Of a DNA stretch of 64,000 bases, positions 8,141-16,987 are shown one piece after another. The DNA comes from JAJPXC01 sp964517875. GTDB lineage: Bacteria; Bacteroidota; Bacteroidia; Bacteroidales; Muribaculaceae. The stretch spans positions 1 through 64,000 of the forward strand of contig CAZFEU010000001.1 of NCBI GenBank assembly GCA_964517875.1. The letters are read 5' to 3'. A program made the translations under genes and the position numbers. Position 1 is the first letter of the stretch. Each line of letters begins with the position of its first letter. Under the pieces are notes generated by a model, which did not search any database, was not told the origin of the DNA, and saw only the letters and a list, made by a program, of their open reading frames with translations.

Positions 8141-9928
8141 TTAATCGAGTTTTAATACGGCCAGGAATGCCTTCTGAGGCACTTCTACTGAGCCTATCTG
8201 CTTCATGCGTTTTTTACCTTTCTTTTGTTTTTCAAGGAGTTTTCGCTTACGTGAAATGTCGCCACCGTAACACTTGGCTGTCACGTCCTTGCGCACGGCT
8301 TTGATAGTTTCACGTGCAATGATCTTAGCGCCGATAGCTGCCTGGATAGCAATATCAAACTGCTGGCGGGGTATTAGCTCCTTCAACTTTTCGCACATCT
8401 TGCGGCCGAATGTCACGGCATTGTCAACATGGGTAAGTGTTGAGAGGGCATCGACACTCTCGCCGTTGAGCAGTATATCAAGCTTAACGAGTCGTGACTC
8501 GCGGAAATCATGCAGGTGATAGTCGAACGAGGCATATCCCTTTGATATTGACTTGAGCTTGTCGTAAAAGTCAATCACTATCTCACCAAGTGGCATATCG
8601 AAGGTCATTTCCATACGGTTGCCCGAAATGTATTCCTGCTTCACAAGCTCACCGCGTTTGCTCAGACACAAGGTCATTATAGGGCCAATAAAGTCGGCTG
8701 CGGTAATTACCGAAGCGCGGATATACGGCTCCTCTATGTGGTCGATAAGCGTAGGGTCGGGGAGCCCCGAAGGGTTATGAACCTCGGTAACTTGTCCTTT
8801 TTTATCGAATACACGGTAGGACACGTTGGGCACGGTAGTAATTACATCCATGTCAAACTCACGCCCTAAACGCTCCTGCACAATCTCCATATGGAGCAAT
8901 CCAAGGAAGCCGCATCTGAATCCGAATCCGAGAGCTGCCGATGATTCGGGTTGGAATGTGAGTGATGCATCATTGAGTTGCAATTTCTCCAATGAAGCGC
9001 GTAGATTTTCAAAATCTTCGGTCTCAATGGGGTACACGCCCGCGAATACCATTGGTTTCACCTCCTCGAAGCCGTCGATTGCCTCTTTGCAGGGATGATC
9101 GACGTGGGTTATAGTGTCACCAACTTTTACCTCCTTTGATGTTTTGATACCCGAAATTATATAGCCCACGTTGCCCGCCGAAAGCTCCTCACGGGGCGAC
9201 ATATTGAGCTTTAGCACACCAATCTCATCGGCATGATACTCCTTACCTGTAGCTACAAATTTAACGAAATCGTCACGGTGAATTGTTCCGTTAACAATTT
9301 TGAAATAAGCGATAATACCGCGGAAAGGATTAAATACCGAGTCGAAAATCAAGGCTTGCAGGGGTGCTTCCGGGTCGCCCTTGGGAGCTGGGATGCGATT
9401 TACTATTGCTTCAAGTATTTCGGGCACGCCAATACCGGTTTTGCCTGAAGCACGAATGATTTCTTCGTGCTTGCAGCCGAGCAGCTCCACGATCTGGTCT
9501 TCCACCTCTTCGGGTTTGGCTGAGTCGAGGTCAACTTTGTTAACCACCGGGATTATTTCCAGATCATTGTCAATAGCCATGTATAAATTTGAAATGGTCT
9601 GAGCCTGAATGCCTTGTGATGCATCTACAATGAGCAACGCACCCTCGCAAGCAGCGATTGAGCGCGACACCTCATAGGAGAAATCTACGTGTCCCGGGGT
9701 GTCGATAAGATTTAGCACATAGTGCTCACCATTAAGCCTAAAGTCCATCTGAATGGCATGACTCTTGATTGTTATGCCACGTTCACGCTCCAGATCCATG
9801 TCGTCGAGCACCTGGTCTTGTAAGTCTTTGCCTGATACGGTATTGGTGTATTCGAGCAGACGGTCGGCAAGTGTCGATTTTCCGTGGTCGATATGAGCTA
9901 TGATGCAGAAATTGCGTATATTTTTCAT
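8141..9928 (-). CDS. lepA: Elongation factor 4 (LepA)
   Basis: A 595-residue translational GTPase that acts on ribosomes stalled or mis-translocated during elongation. The P-loop AHIDHGKST is at residues 11-19. The switch II region DTPGHVDF and the NKVD specificity motif follow, and the C-terminal domain ends with KGKKRMKQIGSVEVPQKAFL, characteristic of LepA. I chose the ATG at 9928 rather than the one at 9949: it gives the usual MKNIRNFCIIAHIDHGKS start, and the upstream ATG overlaps the promoter box at 9947-9954. The M16 peptidase gene follows 33 bases downstream. Confidence 0.97.
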   Translation of the reverse strand: MKNIRNFCIIAHIDHGKSTLADRLLEYTNTVSGKDLQDQVLDDMDLERERGITIKSHAIQMDFRLNGEHYVLNLIDTPGHVDFSYEVSRSIAACEGALLIVDASQGIQAQTISNLYMAIDNDLEIIPVVNKVDLDSAKPEEVEDQIVELLGCKHEEIIRASGKTGIGVPEILEAIVNRIPAPKGDPEAPLQALIFDSVFNPFRGIIAYFKIVNGTIHRDDFVKFVATGKEYHADEIGVLKLNMSPREELSAGNVGYIISGIKTSKEVKVGDTITHVDHPCKEAIDGFEEVKPMVFAGVYPIETEDFENLRASLEKLQLNDASLTFQPESSAALGFGFRCGFLGLLHMEIVQERLGREFDMDVITTVPNVSYRVFDKKGQVTEVHNPSGLPDPTLIDHIEEPYIRASVITAADFIGPIMTLCLSKRGELVKQEYISGNRMEMTFDMPLGEIVIDFYDKLKSISKGYASFDYHLHDFRESRLVKLDILLNGESVDALSTLTHVDNAVTFGRKMCEKLKELIPRQQFDIAIQAAIGAKIIARETIKAVRKDVTAKCYGGDISRKRKLLEKQKKGKKRMKQIGSVEVPQKAFLAVLKLD

Positions 9929-9946
9929 CTTCCAGTATTTAATGTG

Positions 9947-9954
9947 CAAAGATA
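9947..9954 (-). promoter_or_regulatory. -7 promoter box for lepA
   Basis: On the minus strand this reads TATCTTTG, a match to the Bacteroidota -7 element TAnnTTTG. It lies 18 bases upstream of the lepA ATG at 9928. No good -33 TTTG is seen at the right spacing, so this call rests on the -7 box alone. Confidence 0.55.
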
Positions 9955-10488
9955 AGAATTTTAACGCAAACTATGATGATATACCATTTCAAATTGCTTG
10001 CTGTACATCAATATTTATTGGTAAGTAGGGTGCTTATTAGTGGTGGTAAATCGTTTAGAATATTTCATGACGGTTCTTGCCCTTACGACAGCCAAATGGG
10101 GGCATATTATTTCAAAGTTACTAAAAAGAAAGTGGGCTGTCATCTGCGTAAACTTGAAAGCATCGCCAAACGCTTGTACATACACACAGATGAACAGCCG
10201 CATATGATGTATGAGCCATTCAAGCTGTGCTTCGTTGTACTTTTAAAAAATTGGCGATTCTTCAAGTTTGAAGCACTTTCCATTTATTCTGATAAGGTCA
10301 CTCTTGACGTGGGCAAAAATACTAATAAATTTTGAAAAATTCAGTAACCGGTCTGAGTTATAAGAAAAGTGACCGAAAATTTTCACATTAAAGGGAGATA
10401 GATATTGTTGGGTGACAATAATTTTGCTGATAGGAGTATAATCAAAATACATCAATCCACTATTTCCATACTGTTAAATACAAAATAC
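9955..10488. other. Long spacer with no convincing gene
   Basis: About 530 bases between the divergent lepA and ligA promoters. Short open frames exist on both strands (about 120 codons at 9973-10335 plus, about 60 at 10015-10203 minus), but their translations have no recognisable domain, signal peptide or typical codon use and overlap each other. I see no tRNA, strong hairpin or riboswitch. The DNA is AT-rich, mainly in its second half. It may hold a small RNA or an old gene remnant, but nothing supports either. Confidence 0.4.
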
Positions 10489-10519
10489 TTTGTGGCATCA
10501 ATTGGATTAGTTAACTTTG
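10489..10519 (+). promoter_or_regulatory. Consensus Bacteroidota promoter for ligA
   Basis: TTTG at 10489-10492, a 19-base spacer, then TAACTTTG at 10512-10519. This matches the primary-sigma promoter of Bacteroidota at both elements. Transcription should start near 10525, giving a leader of about 20 bases before the ligA ATG at 10546, and it rules out the longer open frame that begins at 10405. Confidence 0.85.
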
Positions 10520-10545
10520 CCATTGAATATCTAACCCACATTGAA

Positions 10546-12546
10546 ATGGACGACATCACACGCATCCGGGATCTGCGTAAGCAGCTCAACGAACATAACC
10601 ACCGATATTATGTGCTAAACGATCCAGCGATTTCCGACCATGATTTCGATATGCTTATCAAGGAGTTGGAAAGTCTTGAGGGTCGACACCCAGAGATGTA
10701 CGACCCTCTTTCGCCCACTCAACGTGTAGGGTCGGATATAAACACTTCTTTTGATCAGGTTGCTCACATTTACCCTATGCTGTCGTTGAGCAATACATAC
10801 TCTATCGATGATGTTAACGATTGGATCAGTCGCACTAAGGGGGCTCTCTCGGGAGAGGAATTCACTATTGTAGGTGAGATGAAGTATGACGGTACATCGA
10901 TATCACTTATCTATGAGCAAGGTCGACTTGTGAGAGCAGTGACGCGCGGCGACGGTACACGTGGCGACGTGGTTACCGACAACGTTAAGACCATAAAGTC
11001 GATACCCTTGGAGCTTCAGGGCTCAGGATGGCCTGATATGTTTGAACTACGGGGAGAAATACTACTGCCCTGGAAGGAATTTGAACGTATCAACGCAGAG
11101 CGCGCATTCAATGAGGAAACACTTTTTGCCAATCCGCGCAATGCGGCTTCGGGCACTCTCAAGCTGCTCAATCCGGCTGAAGTGGCCAAGCGCAATCTCG
11201 ATGCTTATTTTTACTATCTGCTAAGCGACGAACTACCTTACGATAACCATTACGACAATATGATGGCGGTGAAATCGTGGGGCTTTAAAGTGTCTGACAT
11301 TATGACCTGCCTGCATTCGATCGACGATGTGGATAACTTCATCAATCATTGGGATACTGCCCGTAAGGAATTGCCGGTGGCCACGGATGGACTTGTGTTC
11401 AAAGTGAATTCGCTACGACAGCAACTCAACCTCGGATATACCGCTAAGTCGCCAAGATGGGCGATAGCCTATAAATTTCAAGCCGAGAGGGCACTGACCG
11501 AGCTTGCTTTCGTTTCGTTTGAGGTTGGACGTATGGGTATTGTTACCCCTGTGGCCAACCTAAGTCCTGTGCTTTTATCTGGCACAATTGTGAAGCGAGC
11601 ATCGCTTCATAACGAGGATATAATACGTACCCTTGATATCCATGAGCATGATATGCTATATGTGGAAAAAGGGGGTGAGATTATTCCGAAGATTACCGGA
11701 GTTGATACCAGCCAGCGCAAGCCAGGCTCTGCTCCAATCAGTTTCATTACACACTGTCCGGCTTGCGGTACGCCCTTGCGGCGCATTGAAGGAGAGGCTG
11801 CTTGGATGTGTCCTAATAAATATGGATGTCCACCTCAGATTGCAGGCCGAGTGGAGCATTTTGTAGGCCGACGCATGATGAACATTGACGGGATAGGTGA
11901 GGAGACAGCGCAACTATTATTTGAAACGGGTATGGTGACGAATATTGGTGAACTATATGACCTTACACGCGAAAAGCTATTAACGCTCGACCGATTTGGC
12001 GAGAAGAGTGCCGTCCGTATACTTCAGGGGCTCCGCGACTCACTTAATGTGACGTTCGACCGTGTGGTATATGCCCTCTCAATCCCCTTTGTCGGCGAAA
12101 CCGTGGCCAAAAAGCTTGCCCGTGCCGCAGGAGATATAGACACACTGATGAATATGACTGTCGACCAGTTGGCGGCAATTGAAGATATAGGCCCCCGCAT
12201 TGCCGAGAGTATAACCGAATATTTCGCAACCCCTCTCAATCGTGAAATAATTGAACGCTTGAGGCAAGCCGGAGTACAGCTATCCATGCCTGAGGAGTCG
12301 AACGAGGGACGGTCAGAGAAATTAAGTGGTAAGTCTTTTGTTATCAGCGGCGTGTTTTCACATCATTCTCGCGATCAATATAAAGAGTTGATTGAAAAGA
12401 ATGGTGGCAAAAATGTGGGATCAATTTCTAAAAAAACCGATTACATTCTTGCCGGAGATAATATGGGGCCTGCCAAACTTGAAAAAGCACAAAAGCTGGG
12501 TATACCTATCATTGATGAGGATACTTTCCTCAAAATGATAGAATGA
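10546..12546 (+). CDS. ligA: NAD-dependent DNA ligase
   Basis: A 666-residue LigA that seals nicks in replication and repair using NAD+. The adenylation lysine is K113 in EMKYDGTSIS, and the N-terminal Ia domain has the HNHRYYVLNDP motif near residues 18-28. The order downstream is OB-fold, a Cys4 zinc finger (about residues 403-431, CPACG and CPNKYGCP), helix-hairpin-helix repeats, and a C-terminal BRCT domain (about 590-666, LSGKSFVISGVF). The frame is open from 10405, but the start at 10546 matches family length and follows the promoter at 10489-10519. The next gene begins 90 bases downstream with its own promoter box. Confidence 0.98.
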   Translation: MDDITRIRDLRKQLNEHNHRYYVLNDPAISDHDFDMLIKELESLEGRHPEMYDPLSPTQRVGSDINTSFDQVAHIYPMLSLSNTYSIDDVNDWISRTKGALSGEEFTIVGEMKYDGTSISLIYEQGRLVRAVTRGDGTRGDVVTDNVKTIKSIPLELQGSGWPDMFELRGEILLPWKEFERINAERAFNEETLFANPRNAASGTLKLLNPAEVAKRNLDAYFYYLLSDELPYDNHYDNMMAVKSWGFKVSDIMTCLHSIDDVDNFINHWDTARKELPVATDGLVFKVNSLRQQLNLGYTAKSPRWAIAYKFQAERALTELAFVSFEVGRMGIVTPVANLSPVLLSGTIVKRASLHNEDIIRTLDIHEHDMLYVEKGGEIIPKITGVDTSQRKPGSAPISFITHCPACGTPLRRIEGEAAWMCPNKYGCPPQIAGRVEHFVGRRMMNIDGIGEETAQLLFETGMVTNIGELYDLTREKLLTLDRFGEKSAVRILQGLRDSLNVTFDRVVYALSIPFVGETVAKKLARAAGDIDTLMNMTVDQLAAIEDIGPRIAESITEYFATPLNREIIERLRQAGVQLSMPEESNEGRSEKLSGKSFVISGVFSHHSRDQYKELIEKNGGKNVGSISKKTDYILAGDNMGPAKLEKAQKLGIPIIDEDTFLKMIE

Positions 12547-12599
12547 CCGGGTGCATAATACACGATTGCCGAAGAATTAGCGTAATATTTTAATAAAAA

Positions 12600-12631
12600 T
12601 TAGCATAGCACGTGTAAAGGTGCTATCTTTG
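12600..12631 (+). promoter_or_regulatory. Promoter for Fur-like gene, near-leaderless
   Basis: TATCTTTG at 12624-12631 is a perfect -7 box. A weak -33 element (TTAG, 12600-12603) lies 20 bases upstream. The -7 box ends only 5 bases before the ATG at 12637, so the transcript should start at or within a few bases of the start codon. Confidence 0.6.
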
Positions 12632-12636
12632 TTGGC

Positions 12637-13107
12637 ATGATGATTGACGACAAGTCACGAGCTGCAGCCCACGCAACACTTACAGCGTTTCTCGACACGC
12701 AGAAGATGAGGCGTACACCCGAGCGCTTTGCAATACTCGACAAAGCTCTCGAAATGCCCGACCACTTCACTATAGACTCCCTATGGGAGGCACTGACTTC
12801 CGATAACTACCTGGTGAGTCGTGCCACGGTCTACAGCACTCTCAAGCTGCTATGCGAGTCACATATAGTGCGTCGTCATAATTTCGAAGGTCGTGTGTCG
12901 TGCTACGAAAAAGCCATTACGCCAACAGTCAATCACCAGCATCTTATATGTACTGAGTGTGGCAAGGTGCGTGAAGTGCGTGACCCCGAGCTGATGCGAC
13001 TTCTCGAATCGCGACGATACTCCACGTTTCATCCCGGCTATTTCGCAATCTACGCCTATGGTATATGTAACCGTTGCGCAAAGCGACGCCGCAAGAAAAC
13101 TCCCTGA
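12637..13107 (+). CDS. Fur-family metal-dependent repressor
   Basis: A 156-residue Fur/PerR/Zur-type regulator. The winged-helix region spans about residues 20-90 (RRTPERFAILDKAL, FTIDSLWEAL, SRATVYSTLKLL). The dimerisation and metal region holds NHQHLICTECGK and a second CNRCAK pair near the C-terminus; the two CxxC motifs should bind structural zinc. It ends in a basic tail. Bacteroides genomes carry a close Fur homologue next to purA, as here. Whether it senses iron, zinc, manganese or peroxide cannot be told from the sequence. The N-terminus aligns with that homologue, which supports the start at 12637 even though the promoter lies almost on top of it. Confidence 0.9.
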   Translation: MMIDDKSRAAAHATLTAFLDTQKMRRTPERFAILDKALEMPDHFTIDSLWEALTSDNYLVSRATVYSTLKLLCESHIVRRHNFEGRVSCYEKAITPTVNHQHLICTECGKVREVRDPELMRLLESRRYSTFHPGYFAIYAYGICNRCAKRRRKKTP

Positions 13108-13117
13108 CGATATAAGG

Positions 13118-13125
13118 TAAATTTG
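13118..13125 (+). promoter_or_regulatory. Possible -7 box for purA
   Basis: TAAATTTG fits TAnnTTTG and lies 29 bases before the purA start. No TTTG is found at the -33 distance. purA may instead be read through from the Fur-like gene. Confidence 0.4.
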
Positions 13126-13154
13126 ATTTTTATAACTTAACAACTGATATAGCT

Positions 13155-14429
13155 TTGAAAGTTGATGTTTTACTCGGCCTCCAGTGGGGCGATGAAGGAA
13201 AAGGAAAAGTAGTTGACGTGCTCACTCCACGTTACGATATAGTAGCCCGATTCCAGGGTGGCCCTAATGCCGGGCATACTCTTGAGTTTGAGGGCAAGAA
13301 ATTTGTGCTACGTTCTATACCCTCAGGTATATTTCAGCACGGACAGCTTAATCTTATAGGCAACGGTGTGGTACTCGATCCGGTGTTGTTCCAGGAAGAA
13401 GCTCAAGCTCTCGAGGCATCGGGCGTTGACCTTAAGAAAGTGTTGAAGATAGCCAAGAAGGTGCATCTGATATTACCAACCCACCGACTGCTTGATGCCG
13501 CAAGTGAGCGCAATAAGGGTGGGGCTAAGATTGGCACTACAGGTAAGGGTATCGGTCCGGCTTACACAGATAAAGTAAGTCGCAACGGTCTGCGTGTTGG
13601 TGATATTTTGAGGCCGGACTTTCGTGAGCGCTATCAGGCGGCTTGTGCCCGTCACCTCCAGCAGCTTGCAGCAATGGGCGTAATGGAGCCCGATATTGCA
13701 TCACTTGAGGCGCGTTGGTTGCAGTCGGTAGACTATCTTAAACATTTTGACATCGTAGATGGTGAATATTTTATAAATGACTCGCTCAATGATGGCAAGA
13801 AAGTGCTTTGCGAAGGTGCTCAAGGCACAATGCTCGATGTAGATTACGGCAGCTACCCATTTGTCACATCATCCAACACCGTTACTGCCGGTGCTTGTAC
13901 TGGTTTAGGTGTTGCGCCGAATAAAATAGGGGATGTGTATGGAATTTTTAAGGCTTATTGTACACGTGTGGGTAGCGGGCCTTTCCCCACTGAGCTGCAC
14001 GATGATACGGGTCGCACGATTCGTGACTTAGGTCATGAGTATGGAGCCGTGACAGGCCGTGAACGCCGTTGCGGATGGATAGATCTCGTGGCTCTCCGCT
14101 ACGCCATAATGATCAATGGCGTTACACGCCTTATAATGATGAAGAGCGACGTACTCGATGGTTTCGACACTATTAAGGCTTGCACAGCCTATAAAATAGA
14201 TGGTAAGGAAACACGCGATTTCCCTTATTCTATAGATGAAGGGGATGTAGAACCGGTTTACCGCACAATCCCAGGTTGGAAAACGCCTATGAGCGCTATG
14301 AAAAGCGAAGGTGAATTTCCGGCTGCGTTCACTGACTATATCACTTTCCTTGAGTCGGAACTCAACGTTCCTATTGCAATAGTTTCTATCGGCCCCGACC
14401 GAGAGCAGACAATAATTCGATCACTTTAA
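13155..14429 (+). CDS. purA: Adenylosuccinate synthase, TTG start
   Basis: A 424-residue PurA, which joins IMP and aspartate with GTP to give adenylosuccinate in AMP synthesis. The GTP/IMP loop WGDEGKGK is at residues 11-18, followed by GGPNAGHT near 36-43, TTGKGIGPAYTDK near 129-141 and EGAQGTMLDVDYG in the middle. The start codon is TTG: family members begin MKVDVLLGLQWGDEGKG, which places the first residue exactly at TTG 13155, with no in-frame ATG nearby. A TTG start usually lowers translation. The DUF1015 gene follows 17 bases downstream, so the two probably share a transcript. Confidence 0.96.
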   Translation: MKVDVLLGLQWGDEGKGKVVDVLTPRYDIVARFQGGPNAGHTLEFEGKKFVLRSIPSGIFQHGQLNLIGNGVVLDPVLFQEEAQALEASGVDLKKVLKIAKKVHLILPTHRLLDAASERNKGGAKIGTTGKGIGPAYTDKVSRNGLRVGDILRPDFRERYQAACARHLQQLAAMGVMEPDIASLEARWLQSVDYLKHFDIVDGEYFINDSLNDGKKVLCEGAQGTMLDVDYGSYPFVTSSNTVTAGACTGLGVAPNKIGDVYGIFKAYCTRVGSGPFPTELHDDTGRTIRDLGHEYGAVTGRERRCGWIDLVALRYAIMINGVTRLIMMKSDVLDGFDTIKACTAYKIDGKETRDFPYSIDEGDVEPVYRTIPGWKTPMSAMKSEGEFPAAFTDYITFLESELNVPIAIVSIGPDREQTIIRSL

Positions 14430-14446
14430 TCAACATATTATACATT

Positions 14447-15691
14447 ATGGCTAAAATCAAACCTTTTCGTGGCGTGCGACCACCTCGCCATCTTGTAGAA
14501 CAAGTAGCCTCTCGTCCCTACGATGTGCTTAATTCCGAAGAAGCCCGGGTCGAGGCCGAGGGTAATCCAAAGTCGCTTTACCATATCATAAAACCCGAAA
14601 TCGATTTCGAAGCCGGTACGGATGAGCACGATCCTAAAGTGTATGATAAGGCGGTTGAAAATTTCAACGCTTTTCAAAGCAATCAATGGCTCGTTCAAGA
14701 CGAAAAGGACCACTATTATATCTATGCCCAGACTATGGATGGGCGCACTCAATATGGCATAGTGATAGCGGCCAATGTTGACGACTATCTTAATTCGCAC
14801 ATTAAGAAGCATGAGCTTACTCGACGCGACAAAGAGGAAGACCGCATGAAGCATGTGCGCATTAACAACGCCAATATTGAACCGGTATTCTTTGCTTTTC
14901 ATGATGATCCAATTTTGCAGGAGATAATCGATCGCGTAACATCAGAGAAGCCTGAATACGACTTCCTTGCTCCCGATGGATTTGGTCACCATTTTTGGGT
15001 TATCGACGACCAGCAAACAATTGACACAATCACCGAGCGGTTTGCCAAGATGAAAGCCTTATATATAGCCGACGGCCATCATCGTACCGCTGCCGCGGCT
15101 CTGGTGGGACATGAAAAAGCAAAAGCCAATCCCAACCATACGGGCGATGAAGAGTATAATTACTTCCTGGCTGTGGCTTTCCCGGCATCGCATCTCAATA
15201 TTATCGATTATAATCGACTCGTGAAAGATCTTAACGGTCTAACCCCAGAAGAGTTTTTGGCAAAAGTAGCTGAGAATTTTGATGTTAACGAGATGGGTGC
15301 AGAGCCTTATCGACCTATTGCGTTGCACAATTTCGCCTTATATCTGGGCGGCAAATGGTATTCGCTCACTGCCAAGGAGGGACGTTATGACGACACTGAT
15401 CCGATTGGTGTACTCGATGTGACAATATCAAGCGATTTGATATTACGTGACATTCTTGGTATCACTGATTTGCGCTCTGACAAGCGTATTGATTTTGTGG
15501 GAGGAATCCGAGGACTTGGCGAGCTTCAGCGTCGTGTTGATTCAGGTGAAATGGCTGTGGCTTTGGCTCTTTATCCAGTGTCGATGGCGCAGCTTATGGC
15601 CATTGCTGACACCGGAAACATTATGCCTCCCAAAACCACATGGTTTGAACCCAAGCTGCGTTCAGGGCTCGTGATTCATAAGCTTGATTAA
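14447..15691 (+). CDS. DUF1015 family protein
   Basis: A 414-residue cytoplasmic protein of the DUF1015 family, biochemically uncharacterised. It begins in the family's usual way: KIKPFRGVRPP, then VASRPYDVLNSEEAR. The conserved core KALYIADGHHRTAAA lies near residue 203-217, and FVGGIRGLGELQRRVDSGE near the C-terminus. Members often sit near serine or one-carbon metabolism genes in other bacteria; here it follows purA. A kinase-like role has been proposed for some members, but nothing here proves it. A strong bidirectional terminator follows. Confidence 0.92.
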   Translation: MAKIKPFRGVRPPRHLVEQVASRPYDVLNSEEARVEAEGNPKSLYHIIKPEIDFEAGTDEHDPKVYDKAVENFNAFQSNQWLVQDEKDHYYIYAQTMDGRTQYGIVIAANVDDYLNSHIKKHELTRRDKEEDRMKHVRINNANIEPVFFAFHDDPILQEIIDRVTSEKPEYDFLAPDGFGHHFWVIDDQQTIDTITERFAKMKALYIADGHHRTAAAALVGHEKAKANPNHTGDEEYNYFLAVAFPASHLNIIDYNRLVKDLNGLTPEEFLAKVAENFDVNEMGAEPYRPIALHNFALYLGGKWYSLTAKEGRYDDTDPIGVLDVTISSDLILRDILGITDLRSDKRIDFVGGIRGLGELQRRVDSGEMAVALALYPVSMAQLMAIADTGNIMPPKTTWFEPKLRSGLVIHKLD

Positions 15692-15705
15692 ATTATCTTG
15701 TGAAA

Positions 15706-15743
15706 AATTAGCGAGGGGGTGGAATTCCACCCCCTCGCTAATT
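15706..15743. terminator. Perfect palindromic bidirectional terminator
   Basis: A 38-base perfect inverted repeat centred on GAATTC, with no unpaired loop by sequence. Each 19-base half contains GCGAGGGGGTGG or its complement. A-runs and T-containing flanks lie on both sides. It separates the convergent DUF1015 and HU genes. Confidence 0.9.
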
Positions 15744-15761
15744 ATAGTGTAGATCTGATAA

Positions 15762-16031
15762 TCAGATTTTATCATTGAGCTCGGCACCAGCTTTGAACTT
15801 TACCTGCTTGCGAGCGGGAATCTCAATTTTCTCTTTAGTGCGGGGGTTGATACCTGTACGTGCTCCTTTTTCGGCAACACTGAAAGTGCCGAAGCCGATG
15901 AGAGTTACTTTATCGTTGGCAGCGAGTGCATCAGCGATAGTTGCAATAGTAGCGTCGAGCGCCTTCTTAGCGTCGGTTTGTGCAAGGCCTGCCTTCTCGG
16001 CGATTGCCTTTACGAGCTCAGTTTTGTTCAT
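15762..16031 (-). CDS. HU-family nucleoid protein
   Basis: An 89-residue HU/IHF-type DNA-bending protein. It begins MNKTELVKAIAEKAGL, has the DNA-binding signature GFGTFSVAEKGARTGINPRT at about residues 47-66, and then the arm and C-terminal helix. Length and motif fit an HU subunit; it acts as a homodimer or heterodimer in the nucleoid. It is a single-gene unit between a palindromic terminator and its own probable promoter at 16073-16080. Confidence 0.95.
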   Translation of the reverse strand: MNKTELVKAIAEKAGLAQTDAKKALDATIATIADALAANDKVTLIGFGTFSVAEKGARTGINPRTKEKIEIPARKQVKFKAGAELNDKI

Positions 16032-16072
16032 AAATTGGGTTGGTGTTAGATTAATGTGTCGTTTATTTTTCG

Positions 16073-16080
16073 CAAATATA
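16073..16080 (-). promoter_or_regulatory. -7 promoter box for HU gene
   Basis: On the minus strand this reads TATATTTG, fitting TAnnTTTG, 41 bases upstream of the ATG at 16031. A TTTG on the minus strand (16098-16101) lies 17 bases away, slightly closer than usual for a -33 box. Confidence 0.5.
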
Positions 16081-16215
16081 AGGAATATTTAGAATAACAA
16101 ATAAAAATTTCACAAATTTCTATAAAAATCACTTGATTTTTAGTGCGAAAAGTTGATTATTTCAAAAAAAGGTAAAATTTTTATCCTTCTTTGTGAAATT
16201 GTCAGGGTGTGAGTA

Positions 16216-16830
16216 TCAACGTATGAAATTTGTCGGTATTCGAGGTTCGAGCGGTGTAGGCTCTGCGGCTCCGCTATGTATATTCTTTAGAATCCAAGCC
16301 ATGTTTCGAGCCAGGGTACGCATGGTTTGCATACCTTCTCCATCCTGGAGGGCCTCACCTTCAGCGCGTCCATAAACAATATTCCAATATTGTGACGATA
16401 CTATGGGCATACTGTTGATGCTGAAATATTTGTTTAATCGATCGAATGTTGATACCGCGCCACCGCGACGGCATACTGCTACAGAAGCTGCCGGTTTGAA
16501 TCTCATCTTTGAACCATAGGAGTAGAAAAGTCGATCAAGCAGTGCGCATAACGACCCATTGGGCCCTGCATAATATACCGGTGAACCGATAACATAACCA
16601 TCGGCCTCGCGTACCTTCTGTTCCATTTCCACCATAAGATCATCGCGGAATACGCAATGCCCTAATTCATAGCACTTGCAGCATGCTATGCAACCTCTTA
16701 TGGGTTTGTTGCCGATCCACACTATCTCACTCTCTATACCACATTCGTTGAGAGTTTTAGCAATCTCGCTGAGAGCTAAATGAGTATTACCCTTGACTCG
16801 CGGGCTACCATTAATGAGAAGAACTTTCAT
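16216..16830 (-). CDS. Flavodoxin-like FMN-dependent oxidoreductase
   Basis: A 204-residue protein of the NADPH-dependent FMN reductase (flavodoxin-fold) family. The phosphate-binding start is MKVLLINGSPRVKGNTHLAL, which fixes the start at 16830 rather than the upstream ATG at 16863. A cysteine cluster CIACCKCYELGHC lies near residues 46-58, and the flavin-ring region IGSPVYYAGPNGSLCALLDR near 83-102. Members with this Cys motif are iron-sulfur flavoproteins or related FMN reductases in anaerobes. The physiological partner is unknown. It stands alone, divergent from the RND operon. Confidence 0.85.
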   Translation of the reverse strand: MKVLLINGSPRVKGNTHLALSEIAKTLNECGIESEIVWIGNKPIRGCIACCKCYELGHCVFRDDLMVEMEQKVREADGYVIGSPVYYAGPNGSLCALLDRLFYSYGSKMRFKPAASVAVCRRGGAVSTFDRLNKYFSINSMPIVSSQYWNIVYGRAEGEALQDGEGMQTMRTLARNMAWILKNIHSGAAEPTPLEPRIPTNFIR

Positions 16831-16860
16831 ATTGTATAGTTTAAAGAGTATTGACAATGG

Positions 16861-16868
16861 CAAAATTA
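16861..16868 (-). promoter_or_regulatory. Possible -7 box for FMN reductase-like gene
   Basis: Minus strand TAATTTTG, fitting TAnnTTTG, 30 bases before the ATG at 16830. No -33 TTTG at the expected distance, and the region is AT-rich, so a chance match is possible. Confidence 0.35.
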
Positions 16869-16987
16869 AAAAAAATTTCCTTAATTTTGTTGGCTGAATA
16901 TCCTTTTGTTATCTCATAAATTGGGGTACAGATTTTCAACAAACGTAATAACTAAAATATCTTTCACATAAATCATCGCAGTTTCCA

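Noticed and set aside
9973..10335. 120-codon open frame between lepA and ligA
   Set aside because: No domain, no signal peptide, odd amino-acid make-up, and it starts inside the lepA promoter region and overlaps open frames on the other strand.
10405..10545. Extended N-terminus of ligA
   Set aside because: A consensus promoter lies inside it, and the added residues do not fit LigA proteins.
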